DNA of 31,461 nt. Origin: Methylotenera_A sp046594885. GTDB taxonomy: Bacteria > Pseudomonadota > Gammaproteobacteria > Burkholderiales > Methylophilaceae. The position numbers and the translations under genes were made by a program. The DNA lies in assembly GCA_046594885.1 (NCBI GenBank), contig JBKJRD010000033.1:1-31461 (forward strand), in the 5' to 3' direction. Shown piece by piece: positions 1 to 8,346 of this stretch. The notes under the pieces are model-generated. The model did not search any database. It was not told the origin of the DNA and was given only the letters and a program-made list of their open reading frames with translations. Each line of letters starts with the position of its first letter. The stretch's first letter is position 1.

Positions 1-30
1 ACCACCACGAGATAAACGAATCACTACCAT
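1..30 (-). CDS. rpsP: 30S ribosomal protein S16, first ten codons only
   Basis: Read on the minus strand from an ATG at 28-30, the window edge holds ten codons giving MVVIRLSRGG. This is the characteristic N-terminus of ribosomal protein S16, a small-subunit assembly protein that binds 16S rRNA. The rest of the gene lies outside the window. A purine-rich AGAGAA sits about 8 bases before the ATG, and a good sigma-70 type promoter lies 46-75 bases upstream. In most proteobacteria rpsP leads an rpsP-rimM-trmD-rplS operon, which would be expected to continue beyond the edge. The call rests on only ten residues, but they match the family closely and the promoter fits. Confidence 0.85.
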   Translation of the reverse strand, partial: MVVIRLSRGG

Positions 31-75
31 AGCTATAATTCTCTTTAATAGAAAAGGTTATGCAGAAAGGCGCGG

Positions 76-105
76 ATTATACGTGAAAAACTAGAATCTT
101 GACAA
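76..105 (-). promoter_or_regulatory. Sigma-70 type promoter of rpsP
   Basis: On the minus strand a -35 box TTGTCA (100-105) and a perfect -10 box TATAAT (76-81) are separated by 18 bases. Transcription would start near 69, giving a leader of about 40 bases before the rpsP ATG. This is one of the best-matching promoters in the window, as expected for a ribosomal protein operon. It lies about 60 bases past the stop codon of the LuxR-type gene. Confidence 0.7.
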
Positions 106-165
106 GTAAAATATTTAATATAGCCAAAAATTAAGCATTTTAAAGTGTTAAGTAATGGGCTTTAA

Positions 166-789
166 TTAACGATTTCTGCGATATTCCAGCGCCAAACTGA
201 CTAATTCATGCTGTCTTTTTACATCCATTTTTTTGAATACATTTTTTATATACTGGCGTACGGTTTCCGTGCTAATACCCATCACTTCAGAAACTTCTTT
301 TGCGCTTCTGCGCTCCGTAAGCAAGATAACGCATTCAACTTCTCGGCGTGATAGGCCAAATTCCGCACTTAACCGCTCGGTCCAAAATTCATAATTCAAG
401 CTTAAATCTTTAACCAAAATCAACACGCTATGGCCATCTCGTCGCTCATCCACTTGTTTTTGCATGCGGCTAATCGATAAATAATAAGGCCTAGGATGCT
501 TGCTGCGGTGAATGTAAATACTAACCGAACTATCTTGACTGTGCTGCGCGCCAATCGCGGTATTAATCGCATTTTGTAAGCGCACATTATCTGGCGCTAA
601 CTCGGCAGTTAATTGTTGGTTTACTACCGCCAAACCATTTTGATTTTTAAGTAATATTTCGGCGGCACTAGAAGCGAACAAAACCACTGCACGACTAGAT
701 ACAATAATCAAAGCCTGACCTAAATGCGCCAAACCTTGCTCTAACATTTTAATGCGCCAGCTATTATCGTGATTAATTTGATCGGTCAT
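166..789 (-). CDS. LuxR-family response regulator-like transcription factor with PAS-like N-terminus
   Basis: The 207-residue protein has a LuxR/GerE helix-turn-helix at about residues 143-205. Its recognisable pieces are LSRREVECVILL, then AKEVSEVMGISTETVRQYIKN, then the closing helix FKKMDVKRQHELVSLAL. The first 130 residues lack a receiver-domain phosphorylation pocket. They look like a degenerate PAS sensor fold with mixed hydrophobic strands and no obvious ligand residues. The gene stands alone: 135 bases separate it from rpsP downstream, and queC ends 40 bases upstream on the same strand, so it could be the last cistron of the queE-queC unit. Target genes and signal cannot be told from the sequence. 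Confidence 0.8.
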   Translation of the reverse strand: MTDQINHDNSWRIKMLEQGLAHLGQALIIVSSRAVVLFASSAAEILLKNQNGLAVVNQQLTAELAPDNVRLQNAINTAIGAQHSQDSSVSIYIHRSKHPRPYYLSISRMQKQVDERRDGHSVLILVKDLSLNYEFWTERLSAEFGLSRREVECVILLTERRSAKEVSEVMGISTETVRQYIKNVFKKMDVKRQHELVSLALEYRRNR

Positions 790-829
790 TATTGGTTATA
801 TTGAACAGATGTTAATTATGAAGTTGATT

Positions 830-1552
830 CTAAGCTATTTTGTAGCGCGTGGGGTCTTGTTTATTCGCTCGTAAAAATCCTTCGCGGCGCAATCGGCAAG
901 AGTCGCATTTTCCGCAGGCATGGCCTTGATAATCGGCTTGATAGCAGGAAACCGTCATTGCATAATCTACCCCTAGCTTTGTGCCCAAATGAATAATTTC
1001 TGCTTTGGTCATGTTAATTAACGGCGCATGCACGGTAATTTTTTGCCCTTCTACCGCGCTTTTAGTGGCCAAGTTGGCCATTTGCTGAAACGCTGCCACA
1101 TACTCACCGCGGCAATCTGGGTAGCCGGAATAATCCAGCGCGTTCACCCCAATAAAAATATCTTGCGCGCCAAGCACCTCGGCCCACGCCAAACTTAGCG
1201 ATAACATAATGGTGTTGCGCGCTGGCACATAAGTGACGGGAATGCCTGCAGGAATAGGATTGGCGCCACTTTCTGGCACATCAATATTATTGTCAGTCAG
1301 CGCCGAGCCGCCAAACAAGCTTAAATCCAGTTGTGCGGTTTTATGCATTTTTGCACCAAGCATAGCCGCTATATTCTGCGCGGCTGTCAGTTCTGCAATA
1401 TGGCGCTGGTGATAATCCAGACTTAAACAATAACAATCGAAGCCTTGTGACTTTGCAATCGCTAAGCAAGTGGCTGAATCCAGTCCGCCTGATAAAAGTA
1501 CAACCGCTTTTTTATTGGGGCTTTTTATGTTATTCATTTTAATTACTAGCAT
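830..1552 (-). CDS. queC: 7-cyano-7-deazaguanine (preQ0) synthase
   Basis: QueC converts 7-carboxy-7-deazaguanine to preQ0 with ATP and ammonia, in the pathway to queuosine in tRNA. The 240-residue protein shows the PP-loop ATP motif SGGLDS at residues 21-26. Four C-terminal cysteines (203, 213, 216, 219) match the family's zinc site. The ATG at 1552 overlaps the TAA of the upstream membrane protein gene (TAATG), which argues for translational coupling. A second in-frame ATG five codons in is a possible alternative start and gives a length closer to other QueC proteins. With queE 820 bases upstream, it forms a deazaguanine unit. queD and queF are not in the window. Confidence 0.95.
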   Translation of the reverse strand: MLVIKMNNIKSPNKKAVVLLSGGLDSATCLAIAKSQGFDCYCLSLDYHQRHIAELTAAQNIAAMLGAKMHKTAQLDLSLFGGSALTDNNIDVPESGANPIPAGIPVTYVPARNTIMLSLSLAWAEVLGAQDIFIGVNALDYSGYPDCRGEYVAAFQQMANLATKSAVEGQKITVHAPLINMTKAEIIHLGTKLGVDYAMTVSCYQADYQGHACGKCDSCRLRREGFLRANKQDPTRYKIA

Positions 1553-2325
1553 TAATGACTAGCATTTTTGGCGGCACGTTGCGGAAAAAATGCAATGCAA
1601 GCAACAATCATCACAATAAGTGCGATAGAAGCTGAATAACGACTGAGGGCCAAACCGCCTTGCGCAACAGGTTTGTCTAAGAAATCCCCCACAACCGCGC
1701 CAAGTGGGCGCGTGAGAATAAACGCAGTCCAAAAAAGCAGCGTTTTAGATAATGTTGTCAAGTAATGCGCGCCCACAACGGCTGCTAACAGCGCGCTAAA
1801 AATTAGTGCTGCGCCCACATAACCTAGTCCTGCCGTGTCTGCTGTCCAATCGCCCAGCGCAGTACCTAAAGTTTGCGAAAACATGATGGTGACCCAGTAA
1901 AACATTTCAGCTTTTGGTGAGCTAAGGCTGTTAATTGAAACCGAGCCAAGCGTTTTATACCACACCAATATTGATGCCAACAATAAGCCAAGCAATAACG
2001 TAGAGCCACCTGTATAGCCTATACCAAGCGATCTTGTGGCGTAATCGGCTAGCGTGGTGCCAACGGTGGTGGTGGCAATAATGGTTGCCCAATATAAATA
2101 AGGATGAAATTGTTTAGCCTTAATCTGTGCAACCACCGCCACTAAAAAGATAGCCGCAAAAATTGCGCTACTCAGCAAATAACCAAGGTTCATCGACATG
2201 GACAACGCATCACCAGCCGTTTCACCTAAAGTGGTGGCAAGAACTTTTATTACCCAAAAAATGAGCGTGAGTTCTGGCACTTTGCTTAAGCTTAAGTTTA
2301 ATGCATTAGTTTGATTGGTTTGCAT
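1552..2325 (-). CDS. Four-repeat integral membrane protein of unknown function (COG4705-like)
   Basis: This 257-residue protein is almost wholly hydrophobic, with about eight membrane spans. It is built from four copies of one unit. Each copy has a tryptophan, then a glycine 10 residues later, then an aspartate 15 residues after the tryptophan: W24/G34/D39, W79/G89/D94, W144/G154/D159, W199/G209/D214. The copies are spaced 55, 65 and 55 residues apart, as if a two-unit gene had duplicated. It resembles the uncharacterised membrane protein family I know as COG4705. The start is supported by GAGG about 8 bases before the ATG. It lies between queE and queC and overlaps queC by one base, so it is probably co-expressed with preQ0 synthesis. 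Transport is plausible from the architecture, but no substrate can be assigned. Confidence 0.75.
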   Translation of the reverse strand: MQTNQTNALNLSLSKVPELTLIFWVIKVLATTLGETAGDALSMSMNLGYLLSSAIFAAIFLVAVVAQIKAKQFHPYLYWATIIATTTVGTTLADYATRSLGIGYTGGSTLLLGLLLASILVWYKTLGSVSINSLSSPKAEMFYWVTIMFSQTLGTALGDWTADTAGLGYVGAALIFSALLAAVVGAHYLTTLSKTLLFWTAFILTRPLGAVVGDFLDKPVAQGGLALSRYSASIALIVMIVACIAFFPQRAAKNASH

Positions 2326-2373
2326 TTATCAAGCCTCAAAAAATTAAGCCAGTGTAAATTTGATTTTTTATTA

Positions 2374-3012
2374 TTAGACACCTTGTTTTTCGCCCCAAAG
2401 AATTTTGTGGAGCTGAATTTGCATGCGCACGGGTAATTTATCCGCCAGTACCCAGCTTGCGAGGGTTTCAGCGGGCAAATCTTTAAAACTAGGCGAGAAT
2501 AATATTGGGCATTTTTCGCTGAGTTTAAGCGCATTAATTTTAGCTTTTGCCCAATCGTAATCTGCACGATTGCAGATCACAAATTTGATTTCATCTTTGG
2601 GCTTGATGTGCGCAATATTATCCCAGCGCATATTTTTTTCTTCATTTGACGCCGGTGTTTTAATATCTAAAATAATCGAAACGCGCGCATCCACAGGCGC
2701 AATATCCATGGCGCCACCCGTTTCTAACGATACGCTGTAACCCGCATCACATAAAGCTTGCAGCAAACCATAACATGCTTTTTGCGCCAGCGGTTCGCCA
2801 CCTGTAACGGTGACAAACTTGCTACCAAACTCAGCTACTTTCTGCAAAATATCTACCGTTTGCATATTGCTGCCACCACTAAATGCATATGCAGTGTCGC
2901 AATAAGTGCAGCGCATGGGGCAACCTGTGAGGCGCACAAATACCGTGGGAAGGCCAATGCGTGAGGTTTCACCCTGTAGTGAATAAAAAATTTCGTAAAT
3001 TTTTAATGCCAT
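2374..3012 (-). CDS. queE: 7-carboxy-7-deazaguanine synthase (radical SAM)
   Basis: QueE is the radical S-adenosylmethionine enzyme that contracts 6-carboxytetrahydropterin to 7-carboxy-7-deazaguanine, one step before QueC. The 212-residue protein has the N-terminal signature YSLQGETSRIGLPTVFVRL followed by the 4Fe-4S motif CxxxCxxC at C31, C35 and C38. The SAM-binding segment VTVTGGEPL follows. Length is normal for the family. It is the first gene after the tol-pal operon and is separated from cpoB by an intrinsic terminator, so it either has its own promoter or depends on readthrough. The membrane protein gene begins 48 bases downstream. Confidence 0.95.
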   Translation of the reverse strand: MALKIYEIFYSLQGETSRIGLPTVFVRLTGCPMRCTYCDTAYAFSGGSNMQTVDILQKVAEFGSKFVTVTGGEPLAQKACYGLLQALCDAGYSVSLETGGAMDIAPVDARVSIILDIKTPASNEEKNMRWDNIAHIKPKDEIKFVICNRADYDWAKAKINALKLSEKCPILFSPSFKDLPAETLASWVLADKLPVRMQIQLHKILWGEKQGV

Positions 3013-3031
3013 ATTTCAAATATTCGCTCGT

Positions 3032-3065
3032 GTAAAAAAGCAAAACGCCAACGATTAAGTTGGCG
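3032..3065 (-). terminator. Intrinsic terminator closing the tol-pal operon
   Basis: On the minus strand a perfect 7-base stem (CGCCAAC / GTTGGCG, 3046-3052 and 3059-3065) with a 6-base loop is followed by TTTTGCTTTTTT. It lies about 45 bases past the cpoB stop codon and before queE. It separates tol-pal transcription from the queE-queC unit. Confidence 0.8.
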
Positions 3066-3108
3066 CTATTTTACCGCTAAAAGATGGTTAAGTTAGTGTT
3101 TCACAGCC

Positions 3109-3936
3109 TTACTTTAACGCTTCTAGCATTTTCAAACGCTTTTGCGCGTTAGGGGTCACTTCAGCATCTGGATACTTAACCACTAAATCGCGTAAAGTTT
3201 TTTTGGCATTAGCAACCTGCCCGAGTTGAATTTGGCTATTGGCAATGCTGTACATCGCATCAGGCACTTTTGGGCTTTGTGCATGTAAATCAATGACTTT
3301 TTGCTGAGTGGCAATGCTAGATTTATAGTTTTTCAGTGCGAATTGTGCGTAGCCCATTGCATATAAAGCATCTGCGGCAAACTTACTATTCGGATACTCC
3401 TTTAAAAATGCATCAAACGCATCAAAAGCCTCTTTATGTTTAGCCGACTGACTTAAACTATCAGCTTGTGCATATGCAATGGCATCTTTTTCCTCCACCA
3501 CAACTGGCGCAACAGGTGGCTGCGTAACGCCAACGCTCTCTATTTTACGTAGTCTGGTATCGGTATCAGTATATAAGTCTTTTTGGCGCTGTTGCGTTGA
3601 AACAATCGTATAGTTTGCTAACTCTAATTCGCCTTTTAAGTAAGCTAATTCTCGCTTAAGCATCTCAATTTGATTTTGCATATCAGCCAACCCTTGGCCA
3701 TGCACAACCGCTTCAATGGCTAACAGGCGCTTTTCGATTGCCTCCTGCATTTTCTTGATATCCCGAATCGCGGCTTGGTTGACATCAAAATTAGTCTGAC
3801 TTTTGGTTTCTACTTCTAAAATCTTTTTGCGGGCTTCTTTGTCGTCAAACAAAGCAGCTTGGCTGTTGATTACATGACTTGCAATCAACAGCATCAGAAG
3901 ATTTTTAAGCAGATTTTTAATACTAGAACGAATCAA
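3109..3936 (-). CDS. cpoB: Cell division coordinator CpoB / Tol-Pal system protein YbgF
   Basis: This periplasmic protein links Tol-Pal outer-membrane constriction to peptidoglycan synthesis at the division site. The 275-residue protein has a signal peptide (positive start, hydrophobic core, probable cleavage after the SQA near residue 27). A trimerising coiled-coil segment covers about residues 35-125, and three tetratricopeptide-type repeats cover about 150-275. The repeats carry typical phrases such as DAFDAFLKEYPNSKFAADAL and IANSQIQLGQVANAKKTL. It follows pal by 5 bases and is the last gene of the tol-pal operon. Confidence 0.93.
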   Translation of the reverse strand: MIRSSIKNLLKNLLMLLIASHVINSQAALFDDKEARKKILEVETKSQTNFDVNQAAIRDIKKMQEAIEKRLLAIEAVVHGQGLADMQNQIEMLKRELAYLKGELELANYTIVSTQQRQKDLYTDTDTRLRKIESVGVTQPPVAPVVVEEKDAIAYAQADSLSQSAKHKEAFDAFDAFLKEYPNSKFAADALYAMGYAQFALKNYKSSIATQQKVIDLHAQSPKVPDAMYSIANSQIQLGQVANAKKTLRDLVVKYPDAEVTPNAQKRLKMLEALK

Positions 3937-3941
3937 CTTGA

Positions 3942-4517
3942 TTACTCGCCTTGATGCACGATATCAACACGACGGTTTTTGTCACAAGCGTCGTCAACAC
4001 AGTTTTGTGTGGCTTTTTCTTCGCCATAACTAATTGTTTCAATTTGACTATCTTGTACGCCTAGTAAATTAAGTGCTTTTTTGACTGCCACTGAACGACG
4101 TTGACCCAACGATAAGTTGTATTCGCGTGTGCCACGTTCATCTGTATTGCCTTGCAAAATCATTTTCGCACCCGAATTTGCTAGCATGTATTTGGCGTGT
4201 GCCTCAACGATTGGGCGGTACTCGGCCTTAACTGCATCGCTGTCAAAATCGAAATAGATATTACGCTTAGATAAAATGTTATTAGGGTCGCGCAAAGCAC
4301 TATCGCCATTGCCGTTAGCATTGCTGTCAATCATCACTTCTTTAACACCGCTAGAATCGGCGCCAGAATCAGCTGAACCAGCGCTGCTTGATGAGGCAGA
4401 TGGGCTTTTGTTTTCTACTTTAGCGGGCGTGATTGGCGTGCTCTTACAAGCGACCAGCAGTACAGCTAAACCCAATGCCATGGCTAATTTAGTGTTTAAT
4501 GCAGTTTGATTTTTCAT
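3942..4517 (-). CDS. pal: Peptidoglycan-associated lipoprotein Pal
   Basis: Pal is an outer-membrane lipoprotein that binds peptidoglycan and is mobilised by TolB and TolA during division. The lipobox LLVAC ends at C24, with lysine rather than aspartate after it, consistent with outer-membrane sorting. A low-complexity Ser/Ala/Gly/Asp linker spans about residues 25-75. An OmpA-type peptidoglycan-binding domain spans about 82-190, with the hallmark NTDERGTREYNLSLGQRR. The ribosome site AGGAGAGA lies just before the ATG. At 191 residues it is slightly longer than average because of the linker. Confidence 0.96.
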   Translation of the reverse strand: MKNQTALNTKLAMALGLAVLLVACKSTPITPAKVENKSPSASSSSAGSADSGADSSGVKEVMIDSNANGNGDSALRDPNNILSKRNIYFDFDSDAVKAEYRPIVEAHAKYMLANSGAKMILQGNTDERGTREYNLSLGQRRSVAVKKALNLLGVQDSQIETISYGEEKATQNCVDDACDKNRRVDIVHQGE

Positions 4518-4610
4518 TTTTTCTCTCCTATTTGTTGCCCGAATTGGGAATTAACTTAATACAATTATTCAACGCGCATGCTGACAGTGTCAATCGTTTG
4601 GGGTGGTAAA

Positions 4611-5885
4611 TCAATTAACTAGAGGACCCCAAGCAGGCTCACGTACATCGCCTGTTGCATCGTTTAAACGTTGACGCACGCTTCCATCTGACGAAACAGC
4701 CGCCAAAGCACCGCGTCCCCGCACTTTGGTTGCATATAAAATCACACGGCTATTGGGCGCAAAACTAGGTGACTCGTCTTGGCTACCTTCTGATAATAAT
4801 TGCACTTGTCCAGTGCTTAAGTCTTGTAAAGCCACTTTGAACTTACCGCCATCGTTACGAATATAAGCCAAAAACTTGCCATCTGGTGAAAGTTTTGGCG
4901 AAACATTATAATTCCCTTCAAAGGTCACGCGAGTGGGTGAGCCGCCACCGACTGGCACTTTGTAAATTTGCGGTTTTCCGCCACGGTCCGAACTGAAATA
5001 AATCCAGTTGCCATCGGGTGAAAAAACTGGCTCGGTATCGATGGCTGTGCTTTTGGTGACTAATTTTAAGCCACTACCGTTGAGGTTAATCGTATGCACT
5101 TGTGAATTAGCGCCGTAGGTTAATACAATCGCGAGCTTAGTGCCATCAGGCGACCAGGCTGGCGCGCTGTTATTGCCTTTAAAGTTTGCTAATAACTGTC
5201 TTTTACCGGTGGACAAAGATTGTACGTAAACAATCGGCTTTTTCTTTTCAAAAGATACGTAAGCTAATTGAGTGCCGTCTGGCGACCAAGCAGGTGAGAT
5301 AACGGGTTCATTCGAAGAAACGACGGTTTGCGGATTAAATCCATCGGCGTCGGCTACTTGCAAAGCGTAGCGCTTGCCAAGCTTAGTCACATAAGCAATA
5401 CGCGTTGCAAATATGCCGGCTTCACCGGTTAATTTTTGGTAAATCACATCTGCAATTTTGTGTGCAGTAGCGCGTATTTGATTAGGCGAGACCTGATAAT
5501 CCACACTGGCTAGTTGCGTTTGCTTTAATGCGTCCAACAATTGAAAGCTTACTTTTAAGCGGCCACCAGCAATTGATTCTACATTACCCACAGTCATCGC
5601 CTGTGCTTGCAAAGCTACCCATTCCGCGTAATTAATTTGCGCAGCTGATGTGGGCAAATTGGCCATGCCTCGGGTTTCTAACACCCGAAATAAACCACTA
5701 CGTTTTAAATCGGCAATCACAATTTCACTGATATTATCTTTGGTTATTGCTGCGTTGCCAAAAGGCACAATCGCAATTGGAATCTGTTGTGCGCTACCGC
5801 CACTAATTTCAATATCCAGTGCGGCGTGGCTGGTAATGCTAATAAAAAAACTGGTGATAAAAGCGATTATTTTCAATACGTTCAT
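4611..5885 (-). CDS. tolB: Tol-Pal system periplasmic protein TolB
   Basis: TolB is a periplasmic protein that binds Pal and the TolA C-terminus. The 424-residue protein begins with a signal peptide cleaved near the SHA at residue 21. The TolB N-terminal alpha/beta domain covers about 22-165. A six-bladed propeller follows to residue 424, visible as repeated PD40 units such as PAWSPDGTQLAYVS, PAWSPDGTKLAIVL, PVFSPDGNWIYFSSDR and PKLSPDGKFLAYIR. Length is normal. It is separated from tolA by 108 bases and from pal by 93 bases; both gaps are large for this operon, so internal promoters are possible though none is clear. Confidence 0.96.
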   Translation of the reverse strand: MNVLKIIAFITSFFISITSHAALDIEISGGSAQQIPIAIVPFGNAAITKDNISEIVIADLKRSGLFRVLETRGMANLPTSAAQINYAEWVALQAQAMTVGNVESIAGGRLKVSFQLLDALKQTQLASVDYQVSPNQIRATAHKIADVIYQKLTGEAGIFATRIAYVTKLGKRYALQVADADGFNPQTVVSSNEPVISPAWSPDGTQLAYVSFEKKKPIVYVQSLSTGKRQLLANFKGNNSAPAWSPDGTKLAIVLTYGANSQVHTINLNGSGLKLVTKSTAIDTEPVFSPDGNWIYFSSDRGGKPQIYKVPVGGGSPTRVTFEGNYNVSPKLSPDGKFLAYIRNDGGKFKVALQDLSTGQVQLLSEGSQDESPSFAPNSRVILYATKVRGRGALAAVSSDGSVRQRLNDATGDVREPAWGPLVN

Positions 5886-5993
5886 TTTCTTTTAGTAGTT
5901 AACTGTTTAAAAAGTTCAATTTTATTCTACTGCATTAACGGCTTGATGCCATGCTATTTACACTTTTATTACAATTTTTACGCTTTATTTACA

Positions 5994-6809
5994 TTACTCA
6001 TTTGGTTTAAAGCGCAGGTTTAAATTTCTAAATTTAGCGTAAATGGCAGGGTCGCTTGGTAATGGTAAAGGCTGTGATGCAGTAATGGCGCGTTCAACTG
6101 CGGCATCACATGCACTACTGCCACTAGATTTAATGAGTTTTGGCGCATTGGTTAATTCACCCGTAGGCAATAAAGCAATATCGAACCGCAACTCTGGATT
6201 ACCATCGCCGCATAAGGTTTTGTTCACATTACCACGAATTTTAGCCTTAATTTTATCCGTATATTCGCCAATTATACTGGCACTGGCAGTAGAGCTAGCG
6301 GCATTTTGCTGTTTATCGCTTGAAGAATCTGCTTCTGATAACAGTTGTTCCTGTAATTTTTTTAATGCCTCATCTTGTTTCTGAGTTTCCTTTTTCTCGC
6401 GTAACTCTTCCTCACGTGCTTCTTGCTTAATCTTTGCCATTAAAGTTTCATTTTTTTTCTGTTCAGCTGCCAGTTTTTCTTTCATTAACAACTCATTTTT
6501 CTTTTGTTCTTCTTTCTTTTTTTCAAGCACAATATCGACTTTAGGCTCTATTGGCTTAGGCTCTTCTACTTTAGGCTGAATAATTGGCTTTTCTTCTATG
6601 ATTAACTTTGGCTCCGGCTTTGGCGGTATTTGAACAATAGGCTTAACGCTGGGCAATTTATCCCATAGTTCAACTTCTGTCACATTCATGACAGGATGTG
6701 CAGCTTTCCAATTAAACGAAACGAGCATTGCCCCTAATAGCAACACATGCACAGCAACTGCTAAACCGCCCGCTTTCCATGAATCTGTATTTTCGTGCTT
6801 TCTAATCAT
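5994..6809 (-). CDS. tolA: Cell envelope integrity protein TolA
   Basis: TolA is an inner-membrane protein that spans the periplasm and transmits TolQR energy to TolB-Pal. A single membrane anchor lies at about residues 16-35. A proline-rich stretch (PPKPEP, EEPKPIEPK) follows, then a long charged Lys/Glu/Gln helix at about 75-165. A compact C-terminal domain at about 185-271 holds two cysteines typical of TolA domain III. The ATG at 6809 is chosen over a TTG one codon upstream; neither has a strong ribosome site. The sequence diverges as TolA proteins usually do, but the architecture and place in the operon are decisive. Confidence 0.93.
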   Translation of the reverse strand: MIRKHENTDSWKAGGLAVAVHVLLLGAMLVSFNWKAAHPVMNVTEVELWDKLPSVKPIVQIPPKPEPKLIIEEKPIIQPKVEEPKPIEPKVDIVLEKKKEEQKKNELLMKEKLAAEQKKNETLMAKIKQEAREEELREKKETQKQDEALKKLQEQLLSEADSSSDKQQNAASSTASASIIGEYTDKIKAKIRGNVNKTLCGDGNPELRFDIALLPTGELTNAPKLIKSSGSSACDAAVERAITASQPLPLPSDPAIYAKFRNLNLRFKPNE

Positions 6810-6838
6810 CAATTGTTAAAATACTGTTGTTTGTAAAA

Positions 6839-7246
6839 TTAAGGTGCTGGTTTAAATAACAAGCCAACTTTATCCACTTTGGCTTGTTTTAATAAATCCA
6901 TTACTGCAATCACTTTGCCATATTGGGTTTTTTCATCCGCCGCTACCACGACAGAGCGAGGGTTATTTTCGCTATCTTTAGTATTCAATTGTTTTTTGAT
7001 TTCAAATAACAGTTCGTCGCGTTGTAATTTTTTGCCTTCTATTTCCGTCATGCCATCTTGCTTAACAGTCACTACAATTGGCGCTGCTGTCTGCTTTAAC
7101 GCTTGGCCTACTTTGGGCAAATCGACCACACCCGGGTTAGTCATCGGCGCTGTCACCATAAAAATAACCAGTAATACCAACGTCACATCGATATACGGTA
7201 CGACGTTAATTTGGTTCATCATGCGGCGTTTGCGAGTGCGCGCCAT
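6839..7246 (-). CDS. tolR: Tol-Pal system protein TolR (ExbD-like)
   Basis: TolR forms the ion channel of the Tol motor with TolQ. The 135-residue protein has one membrane span at about residues 19-38 with the conserved channel aspartate D20 in VVPYIDVTLVLLVIFMV. The family phrase NPGVVDLPKVG follows and leads into the periplasmic ExbD/TolR fold. It starts 3 bases after the tolQ stop codon, and tolA follows after 29 bases. Confidence 0.96.
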   Translation of the reverse strand: MARTRKRRMMNQINVVPYIDVTLVLLVIFMVTAPMTNPGVVDLPKVGQALKQTAAPIVVTVKQDGMTEIEGKKLQRDELLFEIKKQLNTKDSENNPRSVVVAADEKTQYGKVIAVMDLLKQAKVDKVGLLFKPAP

Positions 7247-7249
7247 CGC

Positions 7250-7924
7250 TTAACTCTTTCTTTGCAAAATATTGGTGAATTCTTCCATAAAGCTTTCATA
7301 GCGCACCGATAACCGATCAACGCTGGAAGCAAACCGATTGTAAGCAATCACCGCTGGAATAGCGGCAAACAAACCAATGGCGGTAGCAATTAACGCTTCT
7401 GCAATACCAGGTGCAACTTGGCTAAGTGTAGCTTGTGCCACGCTGGATAAGCCGCGAAATGAGTTCATAATGCCCCATACTGTGCCAAATAATCCAATAT
7501 ATGGACTCACCGAACCAACGGATGCAAGAAAAGGTAAGTGCGCATCTAGGTCATCTAGCTCGCGGTTATAGGCCGCGCGCATGGCGCGACGTGAGCCTTC
7601 CATGACATCGCTTACTTCCATCCTACCTTGTTGTTTATGGCGGACAAACTCTTTAAATCCTGCTTCAAAAATACTGGCCATCCCTTGCGATTTACGGCGA
7701 CCTGCAGTAACGCTATCGTATAATTTATTTAAATCACCACCCGACCAAAATTTGTTTTCAAAATCTTCAGATTCAGTTTCAGCGCGTTTAATGGTGGCCA
7801 CTTTAATAAAAATATACCACCAAGAAAATAAAGAAGTGATGAGCAAAATCACCATGACCAGTTGCACAGGTAAACTAGCACCTGCGATTAATGTAAATAA
7901 AGACATATCATTTGCTACATTCAT
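7250..7924 (-). CDS. tolQ: Tol-Pal system proton channel subunit TolQ (MotA/ExbB family)
   Basis: TolQ is the inner-membrane stator protein that uses the proton gradient to drive TolA. The 224-residue protein has three membrane spans, at about residues 15-35, 135-155 and 170-192. The conserved ExbB/TolQ segments LASVGSVSPYIGLFGTVWGI and IAEALIATAIGLFAAIPAVI are clear. Its ATG overlaps the ybgC stop codon (ATGA), so the two are translationally coupled. Confidence 0.97.
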   Translation of the reverse strand: MNVANDMSLFTLIAGASLPVQLVMVILLITSLFSWWYIFIKVATIKRAETESEDFENKFWSGGDLNKLYDSVTAGRRKSQGMASIFEAGFKEFVRHKQQGRMEVSDVMEGSRRAMRAAYNRELDDLDAHLPFLASVGSVSPYIGLFGTVWGIMNSFRGLSSVAQATLSQVAPGIAEALIATAIGLFAAIPAVIAYNRFASSVDRLSVRYESFMEEFTNILQRKS

Positions 7925-8346
7925 GCTAACTCCATCGTTTGTTTTTGCATCACGTGTTTTACAGCAAGCGGTATAGGCATGGGTTTAAAAGTTAACGCAT
8001 CAACACATGCCAATTTTACTTCTGCTTCTATTAATTTCTGTTGCGCTAACTCAATTGTTTGTAAAAATGTGATGCCAACATGTCCCACTTTAGCGATTAA
8101 GCTGCTAATTGTCAGTAAATCATCTAATTTAGCAGATTTTTTGAATTGGATTTGCATACTATGCACGACAAATACACAATTGAATTGTTGCAGTAAAGTG
8201 GTGTGCTCAAAGCCCAAAATTCTGAGCCATTCTGTGCGCGCGCGTTCCATAAAGTTGAGATATTGCGCGTGATAAACCACGCCACCTGCATCTGTATCTT
8301 CATAATAAACACGTAAAGCCCACTGGTGTGAATTTACTGCTGCCAA
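7921..8346 (-). CDS. ybgC: Tol-Pal system-associated acyl-CoA thioesterase YbgC
   Basis: YbgC is a hotdog-fold thioesterase acting on acyl-CoA or acyl-ACP and is the usual first gene of tol-pal operons. The family signature YYEDTDAGGVVYHAQYLNF lies at residues 14-32, with the catalytic aspartate at D19. The 141-residue reading frame begins at a TTG codon (8344-8346) that overlaps the end of ruvB by 13 bases. AGGTGA lies 5-6 bases before it, and no ATG or GTG is available before the conserved motif, so TTG is the likely start. It is coupled to tolQ by an ATGA overlap. Confidence 0.93.
   Translation of the reverse strand: MAAVNSHQWALRVYYEDTDAGGVVYHAQYLNFMERARTEWLRILGFEHTTLLQQFNCVFVVHSMQIQFKKSAKLDDLLTISSLIAKVGHVGITFLQTIELAQQKLIEAEVKLACVDALTFKPMPIPLAVKHVMQKQTMELA

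Noticed and set aside
2298..2567. 89-codon minus-strand frame overlapping the end of queE and the start of the membrane protein gene
   Set aside because: It overlaps two well-supported genes in another frame and shows no recognisable domain.
6043..6384. 113-codon plus-strand frame opposite tolA
   Set aside because: It is a shadow of the tolA coding sequence with no supporting start signal.
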